From Chitinophaga pinensis (GTDB lineage: Bacteria; Bacteroidota; Bacteroidia; UBA4408): DNA of 59,757 nt. Below are positions 38,331-49,900 of the stretch, in pieces (position 1 is the first letter of the stretch; every line of letters starts with the position of its first letter). Under the pieces are notes generated by a model. The model was not told where the DNA came from, made no database searches, and saw nothing but the letters and a program-made list of their open reading frames with translations. The translations under genes and the position numbers were made by a program. Location of the stretch: contig CAMBZU010000009.1 in assembly GCA_945872355.1 (NCBI GenBank), positions 1-59,757 of the forward strand, read 5' to 3'.

Positions 38331-39047
38331 ATGAAGTCATTTATATTGTTGCTTTTACTGACCTTTATTGGTGTTTTGGAAGCGCGCAACAATGTTAAGA
38401 TAATACAAGGCACAACCAGAGGTACGGCACATGAAGCTACTTACAGTTTTGGAATTGACATTAGTAGATATCAAACAATCATGTGGGAAAAATTAGATAC
38501 CAATATTAATTTTATCATTTGTAAAGCCAGCGAGGGAATTACCATAACAGATCCTAAGTTCGCTACCTTTTGGTCGAAAATAAACCCAAAGGTAAAAAAA
38601 GGAGCTTATCATTTTTTTCGTCCTCAAAATTCAGGTAAAGAACAAGCTAAACTTTTTTTGAGTATCGTAAACTTTAAACGGGGAGATATACTCCCTGTTA
38701 TTGATGTAGAAAATGGCAGGGCTTATCGTCAAGTAAAACCTGCAATTGTTGCAAAACATCTTAAAGAAATGATTAACTATATTGAAGATGAATTGCATGT
38801 TAAGCCTATTATTTATACCAATGCAAGCTTTTGGAATAAACAATTTGGGCCCTATTTTAATGACATGAATAATGGTTATCATTTATGGATTGCCGATTAT
38901 CGTTTACGTGAAGAACCATCAATACCTAAAGGATGGAGCGACTGGTCAATTTGGCAACACAGCTGTAAAGGCGTTGTAAAGGGAATCTTAAACGAAGTAG
39001 ACTTAAATGTTTGTAAAGTTGATCTTAATGAACTTAGCATTAAGTAA
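38331..39047 (+). CDS. GH25 family lysozyme (muramidase)
   Basis: 238 residues with a short signal peptide ending at LEARN. The GH25 hallmarks are present: FGIDISRYQ (catalytic Asp of the DxSxxQ motif, near residue 43), FIICKASEG, KGAYHFFRP, and PVIDVENG with the catalytic acid pair near residue 125, then LWIADYR and SIWQHS. It hydrolyses the MurNAc-GlcNAc bond of peptidoglycan. With a signal peptide and no T9SS tail, it probably acts in the periplasm, though some are released. Confidence 0.92.
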   Translation: MKSFILLLLLTFIGVLEARNNVKIIQGTTRGTAHEATYSFGIDISRYQTIMWEKLDTNINFIICKASEGITITDPKFATFWSKINPKVKKGAYHFFRPQNSGKEQAKLFLSIVNFKRGDILPVIDVENGRAYRQVKPAIVAKHLKEMINYIEDELHVKPIIYTNASFWNKQFGPYFNDMNNGYHLWIADYRLREEPSIPKGWSDWSIWQHSCKGVVKGILNEVDLNVCKVDLNELSIK

Positions 39048-39138
39048 TTAATTACTTAAATTTTACTGCAATTTAATTGGAACAAAAACAATATTTATTC
39101 AATAAAATTGAGTACTTTTAACCATCAATTTTAAGTTT

Positions 39139-40614
39139 ATGGACAAATATGATTTATGTGTAATTGGAGGTGGGCCATCTGGTTATGCAGCTGCTATGCG
39201 TGCTATTGATTTTGGTAAAAAAGTATTACTTATTGAAAAGGATAAAATTGGTGGTGCGGGCTTGTATAATGGTGCTTTATGGAGTAAAACCATGTGGGAA
39301 TACTCACAAAAAATAATGCAGATTAGACAAGAGACCAATGAAAACCATGCAACCTTTGAAGGCATGATGAAAATGGTAAATGAAGCTCTGTTTGACAGGA
39401 AGTTTCAGATGACCGTGCATATGAAACTGCTGCACAAAGAAACTAAAAGCAAATTATTTAATTACGAAAAAGGGAAAGCTTCATTTATTGATGAACACCA
39501 CATACTTATTAAAAAGAAAAATGAGGATAAAACCATTTATGCAGAGCATATTGTAATTGCTACGGGCAGCCGACCAAGAAAAGTAGCAAACATACCTGTT
39601 GATGAAAAAATAATTGTAACAAGTGATGGAATTAACAACTTCAAAAAAATACCTGAAAGCCTTGTAGTGGTTGGTGCAGGCGTTATTGGTTGTGAATTTG
39701 CCACCATATTTTCGAACCTCGGAAAAACAAAAGTTTTTTTAATTGATAAAAGTGACCGCATACTCCCTTTTGAAGATGAAGATGTTGCTCAAACAGTTAC
39801 AAAAAATTTAGAAAAAAATGGTGTAGTTATTCACAAGAATTCTACCCTACAAAAAATAGAAGTTATTGATGGCCGCGTTCATTATAAGTTAAAATATAGC
39901 GATGACAGTGTTGCTAGTTTTGAGGTGCAGCATGCGTTAATTTCTATAGGTCGTATCCCAAATGTTGAAGCGTTAAACTTGGGTGCTGCAGGAGTAGAAC
40001 TGAATCCTAACGGCTATGTGAAAGAAGATGACACCTTAACAACAGCTCCAAATATTTATGTTGCTGGTGATTTAAGTGCTAACATGGCACTGGTAAATGT
40101 GGGTGAAAGAGAAGGCCGACATGCAGTTGCACGTATGTTTGGCAATCGTTATATCAAACCTTTAGTATACACCAACATTTCTACCATTATGTTTTTAAAT
40201 CCAGAAGTAGCTTCAGTAGGAATGGGAGAACAAGAAGCCATGGAGAAATGTATAAGTGTGAAGGTAGCAAAAATTGATTATTCATGTATTGCACGTGCTA
40301 TTGCTATGCGCAAAACAAATGGCTTTTTTAAAATTATTGTAAGTAACGATAGTGAAATGAAACTTTTAGGAATGCGCGCTGTAGGCGAACATGCGAGCAG
40401 CGCCATTCAGGCAGTGGCTTATTTAATTCACACCAATCAAGGGATTGAAGAGCTTGCTGTGATGATGCACCCTCATCCTTCAATTATTGAAGGTATACAA
40501 GAATGCGTGCGCATGTTGTTAGGTAAATCTATTTACAAGTCATCAGTATTTAAAGATAAGCTAAAATGCTATGTGCGCGAACAAAATGTTTGTGTGCCTT
40601 TAGAACATCTATAA
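39139..40614 (+). CDS. FAD/NAD-dependent oxidoreductase of the Lpd family without the redox disulfide
   Basis: 491 residues. The FAD-binding GGGPSGYAAAMRA is at residues 10-22 and the NAD site VVGAGVIGCEFATIFSNLG near 183-201. The FAD motif YVAGDL is near 310, and the dimer-interface HPHPSIIE carries the His-Glu pair (H446 and E451). In dihydrolipoamide dehydrogenases the segment after the first strand is GGTCLNVGCIPSK; here it is GGAGLYNGALWSK, so both disulfide cysteines are replaced (G41, A46). It therefore cannot be a normal Lpd; a transhydrogenase-like or other flavin-only role is possible. It lies 17 bases before the rsmI start. Confidence 0.85.
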   Translation: MDKYDLCVIGGGPSGYAAAMRAIDFGKKVLLIEKDKIGGAGLYNGALWSKTMWEYSQKIMQIRQETNENHATFEGMMKMVNEALFDRKFQMTVHMKLLHKETKSKLFNYEKGKASFIDEHHILIKKKNEDKTIYAEHIVIATGSRPRKVANIPVDEKIIVTSDGINNFKKIPESLVVVGAGVIGCEFATIFSNLGKTKVFLIDKSDRILPFEDEDVAQTVTKNLEKNGVVIHKNSTLQKIEVIDGRVHYKLKYSDDSVASFEVQHALISIGRIPNVEALNLGAAGVELNPNGYVKEDDTLTTAPNIYVAGDLSANMALVNVGEREGRHAVARMFGNRYIKPLVYTNISTIMFLNPEVASVGMGEQEAMEKCISVKVAKIDYSCIARAIAMRKTNGFFKIIVSNDSEMKLLGMRAVGEHASSAIQAVAYLIHTNQGIEELAVMMHPHPSIIEGIQECVRMLLGKSIYKSSVFKDKLKCYVREQNVCVPLEHL

Positions 40615-40631
40615 ACAAAAATTTATTTATT

Positions 40632-41339
40632 ATGCTTTATATTGTTCCTACGCCAATTGGCAATTTAAAAGATATTACTTTAAGAGCTTTAGAAGTGTTG
40701 CAAGCTGTTGATGCTGTGATTGCTGAAGATACTAGAAAAAGCGGTCTACTCTTAAAGCACTTTGATATTGATAAAAAATTTATTCCATTTCATCAACATA
40801 ACGAACATAAAGTTCTGGAAAGTATTTGCGAAAAATTAGCTTCTGGTATTGACATGGCTTTAATTACCGATGCAGGAACGCCAGGTATTTCTGACCCAGG
40901 TTTTTTATTGGTTAGGGCATGCGTAAAAGCGGGAATAGAAGTTACAAGTTTACCAGGCGCAACAGCATTTGTGCCAGCTTTAGTAAATTCTGGATTGCAT
41001 TGTGAGCGATTTTGTTTTGAAGGTTTTTTACCTGTAAAAAAAGGAAGACAAACGCGTTTAGAAAGTTTGAAAGAAGAACAAAGAACAATGGTTTTTTATG
41101 AATCACCTCATCGTTTAATTAAAACCTTAACGCAGTTTAAAGAAGTATTTGGCGAACAAAGACAAGCAGCTGTAAGTCGCGAAATTACTAAGATGTATGA
41201 AGAAAACAGAAGAGGTACTTTAACTGAATTGATTGATTATTTCAACACACAAAACATAAGAGGAGAAATGGTGCTTGTGGTTGAAGGTGCTGAGTTGGTG
41301 AAGGAAAAGAAAAGCAAATACAAGGAACAGGAAAATTGA
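40632..41339 (+). CDS. rsmI: 16S rRNA (cytidine(1402)-2'-O)-methyltransferase
   Basis: 235 residues from the ATG at 40632; the start MLYIVPTPIGNLKDITLRAL is the conserved N-terminus, and a longer frame starting at 40566 inside the previous gene is not supported. Further signatures are AEDTRKSGLLLKHF, ITDAGTPGISDPG and SLPGATAFVPALV, of the tetrapyrrole-methylase superfamily. RsmI methylates the ribose of C1402 in 16S rRNA. It is probably cotranscribed with the flavoprotein gene upstream. Confidence 0.95.
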   Translation: MLYIVPTPIGNLKDITLRALEVLQAVDAVIAEDTRKSGLLLKHFDIDKKFIPFHQHNEHKVLESICEKLASGIDMALITDAGTPGISDPGFLLVRACVKAGIEVTSLPGATAFVPALVNSGLHCERFCFEGFLPVKKGRQTRLESLKEEQRTMVFYESPHRLIKTLTQFKEVFGEQRQAAVSREITKMYEENRRGTLTELIDYFNTQNIRGEMVLVVEGAELVKEKKSKYKEQEN

Positions 41340-41487
41340 TTTGAGTCTTAAAAAACTCTATCTCTAATAGCGACTATGCTCATAAAACTTCCAAAGCATG
41401 AAAATTAACAACAGTATTAAAACTGCCCTATTTTCAATTTATAAAGCGATATCACCTCAATGTAAATATGCTCTTGTTATTAATAAT

Positions 41488-43179
41488 TTACTGCAGTTGG
41501 GCTAACCAAAGTGATGCATTCATCATTAATTTAGTATGACTATAAACCGACCATCCATTATACAAAATATTGCCAGCCGCACCCGTGCCATCATCTATTG
41601 GGGAACTGTCTGAAATAATAAATGCACGACCGTTTCCAAATGTACTTATTGCACTCATCAAATTTGTATTATTTTGAGTAAAGCCACTACGCCATACCAA
41701 ACCTTTTGCATTTGGGTTAGCAGTTGGACTAAGCGTAATGGTAGCTCCATTATTAAATTGAACTTGTGTTACAGCTCCTGCGGTTCCATTAATAACAGGG
41801 TGATTACCTGTAAAAACATTGCTTGTAGTTCCTGAAATATTAGTATAATTTACGCTAAATCCAAAAGGATTATTTTGTATGGTATTATTGGTAAAAAAAT
41901 CGTTCCATATTTGTGGAGAATCCCATCCATCATTATTTCTATCTGATGCAGTATGGTCAGAAATCATGCACAAGCCACCACCATTTTGAACAAATTGTAA
42001 AATAGCTGTCTTTTCAGCAGCAGTGAAAACGGTATTAGGCTCATCAATTATAAAAACATTGTATTTTGAAAGATCTTGTGCATTGGTTAGATTGCCATAG
42101 GTAATAGTTCCTGTTGAAGGCAAAGTTTCTACAGTATGTCCTAGCTTTGCCAATGCAATACCCCATGAACTTATTGCACCTGTCCAATATGTGCCAGCGG
42201 TATTAGCATTAATGTTACTTTGCAAAGGTGTTGGAATTCTTTGAGGCGTATTGTTATCTTGATCAATAACCCAATCAGCATTGCCAGCTGTTTCAGCATG
42301 TTTTGCATCAAATAAAAACTTTTTAACATTACTGATTGCGGGGTTAATGGTAAAACTTGCCGCACTGGAAGTTCCGCCACCTGGGCTACTATTGAAAACT
42401 GTTATACTAGCTGAGCCTGCACCTGATAATAAAGCAGCAGAAACAGAAGCTGTTAGTTGAGTAGCACTTACGTAGGTTGTTACCAAGTCTATATTTGCCC
42501 ATTTCACAATTGAACCGCTCACAAAACTATTTCCATTCACAGTTAAGGTAAACGCTGTTGCTCCGGCTGTAGCAGAATTTGGAGTAATACTTGTTAAACT
42601 TGGTATAGGATTATTAGCACCACTAAAATCATTAATAGTTATTTGATCAAAATTAATTCTGTTGGTACCTGCATCTGTTTTTCGAATTTCAATTCGCACG
42701 TCTCCTGTAATGTTTATAGTAAATGAAGCTGTTTGCAAGCTAGTGCTTGAAGTAGTTACATTAGCGCCGGCTTGTACATAGCTAACACCACTATTGGTGC
42801 TATACCACAACTGCCATGTACCACTTGCATCTGTTCCATATTTAGCATGTTGCACAGTAACAATTCCTGCACCAGTAGTTTTATCAAACTTCATTGTTAA
42901 TTTACCGCTATTCCTAGCTCGAGCTGACTGTGCACCTACTTTATGATCACTGGTGCTATTGCCAATTAATGCATCATTAAAATTCCAAACACCTGTAGAT
43001 AATGTAACATCAGCGGTAGTGTAGGCTGTTTTTGTTCCAACTTCAAAACCTTCAATTAAAGTAGTTACTAATTGATTTGCGCTATTCGCTTTAAGCGATA
43101 ACTCCGGCTCAACATTACTTTTGTTGCATGCTAAAGTGAAGCACAAAAGCAAAGTTGAAACTTTGTAAATTAATTTCAT
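41488..43179 (-). CDS. Probable lipoprotein with IPT/TIG and ThuA-like (GATase1-like) domains
   Basis: 563 residues. The N-terminus (MKLIYKVSTLLLCFTLACNK) has a lipoprotein-type signal with Cys 18. Then come a jelly-roll-like beta region (about 30-190), an IPT/TIG domain (ITPNSATAGATAFTLTVNG, about 200-280) and a C-terminal ThuA/DUF4350-like domain. The last has the flavodoxin-like strand YNVFIIDEPN and the glycine-rich FVQNGGGLCMISDHTASDR motif. Such domains are class I glutamine amidotransferase-like but lack a known activity. A surface or periplasmic role in carbohydrate or ligand handling is possible; not certain. Confidence 0.75.
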   Translation of the reverse strand: MKLIYKVSTLLLCFTLACNKSNVEPELSLKANSANQLVTTLIEGFEVGTKTAYTTADVTLSTGVWNFNDALIGNSTSDHKVGAQSARARNSGKLTMKFDKTTGAGIVTVQHAKYGTDASGTWQLWYSTNSGVSYVQAGANVTTSSTSLQTASFTINITGDVRIEIRKTDAGTNRINFDQITINDFSGANNPIPSLTSITPNSATAGATAFTLTVNGNSFVSGSIVKWANIDLVTTYVSATQLTASVSAALLSGAGSASITVFNSSPGGGTSSAASFTINPAISNVKKFLFDAKHAETAGNADWVIDQDNNTPQRIPTPLQSNINANTAGTYWTGAISSWGIALAKLGHTVETLPSTGTITYGNLTNAQDLSKYNVFIIDEPNTVFTAAEKTAILQFVQNGGGLCMISDHTASDRNNDGWDSPQIWNDFFTNNTIQNNPFGFSVNYTNISGTTSNVFTGNHPVINGTAGAVTQVQFNNGATITLSPTANPNAKGLVWRSGFTQNNTNLMSAISTFGNGRAFIISDSSPIDDGTGAAGNILYNGWSVYSHTKLMMNASLWLAQLQ

Positions 43180-43902
43180 GTTTTAATTTTTTTACAAACA
43201 TATCATATAATTTACACCCAAAATATATCATTAAAATAAATTAATGAACAGATGATAATTATTTATTACAATTATTCGTTTTTGTGGCATAAAAATAAAA
43301 TTTAAATCACACTTTATGCTTAGGAAAACAAATTTTCTTTAGCCAAATCAATTGCATAAACACAAGATCTCTTTCTAAATCAAAATAACAGAGGAGCATT
43401 GCCTAACCTTCAAAAGCATTGCAATTCAATCCATCCCAACGTTTCTGATTTTAGTGAGCGTTTGATCGAAACATATATTAAAGCTGAAAATAATCATAAA
43501 ATCATTCACAAAGTCATTTGGAGCTTCTGCATCATTCATTCGTTTGAAGGATTAAAAAAGAATCGCAAGCTAGTATTTTCATTCTCCGTTATTCCCGTTT
43601 AAAATAATGTTAAAATGATTAAAATCAGCATCCTAATTTTGAAAAATCAACATGTTAAGTAGCAGAAAAACAGAAATTTGGTTTATTTTAACTAATAAAA
43701 CTATGTTAATTATTCGTTAAATAAATGTTGATTATTTATTTTCAAAAAATCACTTTGCCCACTCTATCTAGCTTTAAAAACAAGAATTAGTATATACATT
43801 GATCAAAATTAAAAATAAATACTTTTTTTAATGCCTAAATTAAAACTAATCACTTATTTTTGCGTATTAAAGGCAAAATTACACTCACAAAAAATTTACT
43901 TA
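43180..43902. other. Gene-poor 720-base gap before the giant gene
   Basis: No convincing gene. A short open frame (43399-43602, TTG start with GAGGAG nearby) encodes 67 residues without recognisable features. A TAATTTTG box at 43634-43641 and the box at 43855-43862 are the only regulatory-looking elements. The rest is AT-rich. Confidence 0.4.
43855..43862 (+). promoter_or_regulatory. -7 box of the giant T9SS gene
   Basis: TATTTTTG followed by C is a perfect -7 box 40 bases before the ATG at 43903. It makes the upstream in-frame ATG at 43831 unlikely, since that lies before the transcription start. Confidence 0.55.
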
Positions 43903-46900
43903 ATGGCAATTTTCTATCTTAAAAAGAAGCAAAACACTAAATTCAATTGCTCTATTAATAATTTTCTATTTAGTGCTAAAGGCATTATTCCAAGTTTATT
44001 ATTATTTATTCTATTAATTTCTGCTACAACTGCACAAGCACTTAATGTTTTTTCGGTTGCAACAGGAAATTGGAATTCAACCGCTACTTGGTCAAGTACT
44101 TCAGGCGGTGCGCCGGGTGCTGCAGTACCAGCGGTTGGAGACAATGTGTTTGTAGAAGGAGGATTTAATGTTACTGTGAACGTTAATACAGCTGCACTCA
44201 GCAGCGTTTCAATTGCAGCTGCAAGTACCTTAAGTGGGTCAGCTGCTTTTACTGTAAATGCTACTACAATCAACGTTAACGGAACATACAACAACGCCAG
44301 CACGGGAGCAATTACTTTAACCACAATGAATGTAAATGCTGCTGCAACTTATATTCATGCAATCAATGGTGGAACTATTCCAACTGCCACATGGAATGCA
44401 ACTTCTAATTGCAATATCACGGGTATTACTACAAATGCTCCTGCTGGCCTTGGGCAAACTTTTGGGAATGTAATTTGGAACGGGGCAATTCAAACTGGTG
44501 TCAACATAAGTATTGGTGCATTAACTAACATAGTAGGTAACTTTACAGTTACTGCAACATCTGCAGGCTCAATAGCTCATGCCAACGCAAGCCCAACTTC
44601 ACTTAATGTGGGTGGTAATTTCACTATGAATGGAGGTACATTTAGAGGTGCAATTGGTGGTGCTGGAAATAATTTTACATTAAACATTTCAGGTAATTAT
44701 ACGCAAACTGGAGGAACATTTGATTTTGGGTCAGGACTTGGTATAACAACAATGAACTTAAATGGAAATTTTTCAAATACCGTAGGTACTTTAACAGAAA
44801 CAGGTACTGCTACAACCAATATAATTAATTTCACAAAATTAGGTGTCCAAACCTTTACCAGCGGAGGGACAGTTTCAAATATTATTAATTACACAGTAAA
44901 CGCAGGAAGCACTTTGCAAATGGCAGTTGTTGGAACAACAGTGAATGGAGCAGGAACTTTTACCTTATCCAGCGGAGCCACATTAGGCGTTACTTCAACA
45001 AATGGAATTGTATCGGCTGTTGGCACAGCCTCAGGTAATATACGTACTACAGGAGGAAGAGTTTTTAGTGCAGGCGCAAGTTATATTTACAGTGATGCTG
45101 CAGGCAATCAGGCAGTTGGCACAGGGTTAACACAAAATACGCCTTTAAATGTTACAATCAATAACCCTGGGTTTATTGTTTCTTTAGGAGCTGCAGGAAC
45201 TGCAACAACAATAACTGGTTTACTAACAATGACTGCTGGAACACTAAACATGGCTGACTTGGCATTAACTGTTGGATCACTATCAGGCACAGCAAATATT
45301 ACTAACACAACAGGAGGTACCAATGCAAGGACAGTTACCATAGGGAGTGATAACACTTCAAGTTCATACTCAGGCATCATCAGTAATGGGACAAATACTG
45401 GTGGTGTTTCCATAACTAAACTTGGTACAGGAACATTAAGCTTAAGTGGAACAAATACTTATACGGGTGTTACAACAATAAATGCAGGAGTTTTGAGTGT
45501 TGCAACTATTGAGAATGGCGGAGTTGCAGGTAATTTAGGTCAAGCAACAAATGCAGCAGCTAATTTAGTTTTAGGGGGAGGAACACTTCAGTACACAGGA
45601 TTAACAGCAGCTACGAATAGAGCCTTTACATTAACGAATGGAACTATATCTACAGTAGATGTAAGCAGCAATACATTAACAATGTCGGGCTTGAGTGCTA
45701 CCACAAGCGGCGCCTTAGTAAAAGAAGGAGCAGGTAGTTTAACATTATCTGCAGCCAATACCTTTACAGGAGGTTTTACATTGAACACTGGTACAGTTAA
45801 TGTCAACAATCCAACATCGTTAGGCGCTGTGGCAGGAACGCTTACTATTAATGGAGGTGCTATTAATGCCTCGGCTGTTACTACTATTGTCAACTATCCT
45901 AAGATAATAAATGCGAGTTTTGTAACTGGTGGTAGTTTTTTAGGTTTGGGTTCGGGAAGCACCACTATAAACGCTGATATAACCATTACTAATTCAAATT
46001 CTTTATTATTTAATGCTGGAACTATTTCTGCTCCAACTAGAAGTATCATAAAAAGTGGTGCAGGTTCGCTTTCTTTTGGTGCCTGCATTGTTGAACTTAA
46101 CAATTTAACCATTTCCATTGGCACACTTGTTGGCACATCAAACAATACTACTTTAAATGGCACATTCACTAACAACGGAACATTTAATAATAATGCAGGA
46201 ACAGTTATTTTCAATGGAGTAGGAACTATTGCAGGCTCATCAACTACTACCTTCAATAATTTAACATTAAATGGAGCAACAACAGTTACACCTAATGCTA
46301 TTATTAATGGCACCTTGATTTTAAATGAAGGTGCTGCTATTGCCAGTGGAGGAGTTACCTTTGGAGCTGCTGGAATTTTGCGTTACAATGGCACAACTGG
46401 TTTTACCACTACTGATGCCGAATTTCCATCTGCATCAGGGCCATTAAGCGTTATCATCAACAATTCAGGACATGTAACTTTACATGCCTCTCGATCTCTT
46501 GCATCAACCGGTATTTTAAACCTTACAAGTGGTAGGTTTATTTTAGGACCCAATAATTTTACAATTAACAACCCCGCAACGGGAGCAATTTTTGCTGGTG
46601 CTGCATTCAGTGCAACTAACATGGTGCAGGCCGATGGCAATGGTGAACTTATAAGAGCTTCACAAAACGCAGTTAGTTATACCTATCCAATTGGAGATGC
46701 CATAGGCACTATTGATTATTCGCCGGTGGTATTGGCATTCTCAGTAAATGCAACATTAAGAAATATTGGGGTAAAGGTTGTAAATAGTGCACACCCGCAG
46801 GTGGATAATACACCTGTGCAAACTGATTACTTAAATAGATATTGGAAACTAAGCAATAGCGTTGCAGCTGGTACTTATACCTACACTGCTACATTTACAT

Positions 46901-49900
46901 ACGCAGCAGCAGATATTGTTGGCGCTCAAAACAATATTCGAACAAATATGTATAATGGTGCTCTTTGGTTTCAAGATGCAGCAGTTATAGCAGCAGCAAA
47001 CACACTTTCGTTAACGTCGCAAACAGAAGCTACTTTTGCAATTACAAATGGTGGAACTACTGAATTTACAGGGCGTGTAAACAATGGTACAACCTATGTT
47101 TGGAATCAAACTGGCACCGCAAGTTTTGCAACAGCTACAAACTGGACACCCAATAGAACAACACCTAAAAACGATGATATTTTAATATTTAATAATGGCG
47201 CAGCAGGGACAATTGCCACCGGCGTAACAACGCAAACAATTGCACAGCTCTTTGTTGTTGGAAATACCAACATTAGTTTACAAAGTGGTGCTGGTGTTAA
47301 CTTAAGAATTGGTGGTGGTAATGGATTTGATTTATCAATTGCAACAGGTAGCACTTTACAAATTGCCGCTACAGCTGCGAATAGCCTTACGCTGTCTTTT
47401 TCAAATGTAACAACATCAACAATAGATGGAACTTTAACAATTGCTGCCAATACTGCATTTACAAATTCATTCCCCACTACAAATACAGTAGCCAATGTTA
47501 ATGGCACCATAAACAATGCAGGTGTGCTTACAAGCACTGCAGTTGAATTGTTATTTAATAGCGGAAGCACCTATAATCATAATTTTACCACTACGGTTGG
47601 AACAATTCCTACAGCTACTTGGGATGCAAATTCTACCTGTGCAATATTAGGATATACAACAAACACAGGTGCAACTGGGGGTCTTTCACAAACATTTGGT
47701 AACTTTACATGGAATTGTACTGGTCAAACTGCAAATACAAATTTATTGGGTGGTTTACAAGATATAGCAGGCGATTTTAGCGTAAACTCAACTGGAATAG
47801 GTTCATTAAGATTGACAGGCACCCAAAACTACACCTTAAATATAGGAGGAAATTTAACTATTTCTGCTGGTGAATTGAGGGCAAGTCAGAGTAATGGCGC
47901 AATTGCAAATATTGTTATTTTGGGTAATTATAACCAAACCGGTGGAACTTTCGATTTAACTGCTGGTAATACTACCAATATTACATCGGTGTATTGCCAA
48001 GGTAACGTTAATATTGCTGCGGGTGCAACATTAACCCAAACAGCTGCCACAACAACTGGTGGTGTATGTTTTGTTTCATTTGATGGAAGTTCTTCACAAG
48101 CAATTAATATTGCAGGAACTATTTCAAATGCCATTGATTTCAGGTGCAATAATCCTTCAGGCATTGTTATTACAGGAACTTTACCTATTAATAACGGCGC
48201 AACGTTTTACAGGACGCAAGGAGTGCCTTCTGGTTTAATCGCATACAATGCAACAGCTTCTACTTTAGTATATGAAGTAGTTCCAGACATCACAGTAAGT
48301 TTTGAGTGGCCTATAGCTAATCCTCCAATCAACGTCGTAATGAATACTACTGGTATTGTAACGATGGTAGGCTCGAGAACAATCAGTGGTATTTATACGG
48401 GAATTTCTGGTATATTAAGTTTAGGCACTTTTGATTTAACTTTAACAAATAGCATTGCTGGCGCCATTGTGGCAGGTTCCCCTTTTAGTGCAAGCAACAT
48501 GATTGCCGCAGAAAATACAGGGCAATTAAAAAGAGCTATTCCAGTTTTATCTGCGACTACCACTTATTTGTTTCCAATTGGGGATATTACAGGAGCCACA
48601 GAGTATACGGCTATATCATTGGCTTTTAGTAATAATGTTACGGCCAGAGTGCTTGGCTTTAGAACAGCAGATGGTAGAAATGTGAATGATAGCACAGCGC
48701 TTTTGCCAGCCATAGATTTTACTACAAGAACTTGGTTTTCTACGTTGAGCATTTCAACCGGTAATTATACTTACCGCCCAACAATTACCTATGCTGTGCC
48801 AGGTGATGTTTACGGCACTGAAAATAATATGCTAATTTCTAATTGGACAGGTACCACTTGGGTATCAAGAGCATCTTTAGTTACTTCACATACGCTAGCC
48901 ACTACTGTCAATGTCAGCCAAAGTACCTTGTCACTCAATAATGGCCAGATTTTGGGCCGTTGCCCAGTTAAATACTGGGTTGGAGGAACAGACAATAGTT
49001 GGAATACAGCCAGTAATTGGGTGCCAATTGGCGTGCCAGGTGCCACCGACAATGTTGTTATTAGTTTTATTGATCCTAACCCATGTGTAATTAGCACTGG
49101 TGTAGTTACTGTTAATCACTTCACCATTACAGGTACTGCAGACTTTTCTCTAGCCAGTGGCGCAAGCCTTATTGTTTCAGGAAATTTCGATTTTGATGCA
49201 CCATCATTTATGACTTTGGCTTGTGGTAGTACATTCAGGTTAAACAATACTACCTATCCACAAACAGTTGCAGCCATTCAATATGGTAATTTAATAGTTG
49301 GAGGAGGTACAAGAATTCTCGCTAATTCGGGCACAATAAACATTTGTAACGACTATACACCTGCTTCAGGAGGGCTCACTACAACAGGCAGTACTGTAAA
49401 TTTTAATGGAACTACTACTCAAAATATTTTAAGCAATAATACATCATTTAACAATCTTACAATTTCAAATACCACAGCAAATGTGCGTTCGGCAAGAACT
49501 ATTGTTGTTAATGGAACTTTGCAAATTAATGCAAATTCACGATATGAGCAAACCGCGCTTTCCTTAACTATTTCAGGAACTGGATCAGGAAATGTTGATG
49601 GTTTTCTTCGAAATTCTGCAGCTTCAATAACAGCAACAGGGGCATTAACTTTTTCTTCAACAGGTACATACGAGCATAATCATACTGTAATCGCTGGAAC
49701 AATTCCAACTTCTACCTGGCAAACAGATGCTACTTGTTTAATAATGGGTTATACAACTGGCCCCGCTGCTACTTATTTCCCAGGAGGTTTAGCGCAAGCA
49801 TTCCACCATTTTACATGGAATTGTCCTAATCAAATTACTAACAATGCAGTATTAAATGCCCAACTCACCAATATAAACGGAAACTTTACCATCACTTCTA

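Noticed and set aside
43399-43602. 67-codon frame with a GAGGAG upstream and TTG start
   Set aside because: The product has no recognisable features, and it lies in AT-rich intergenic DNA; chance is the simpler explanation.
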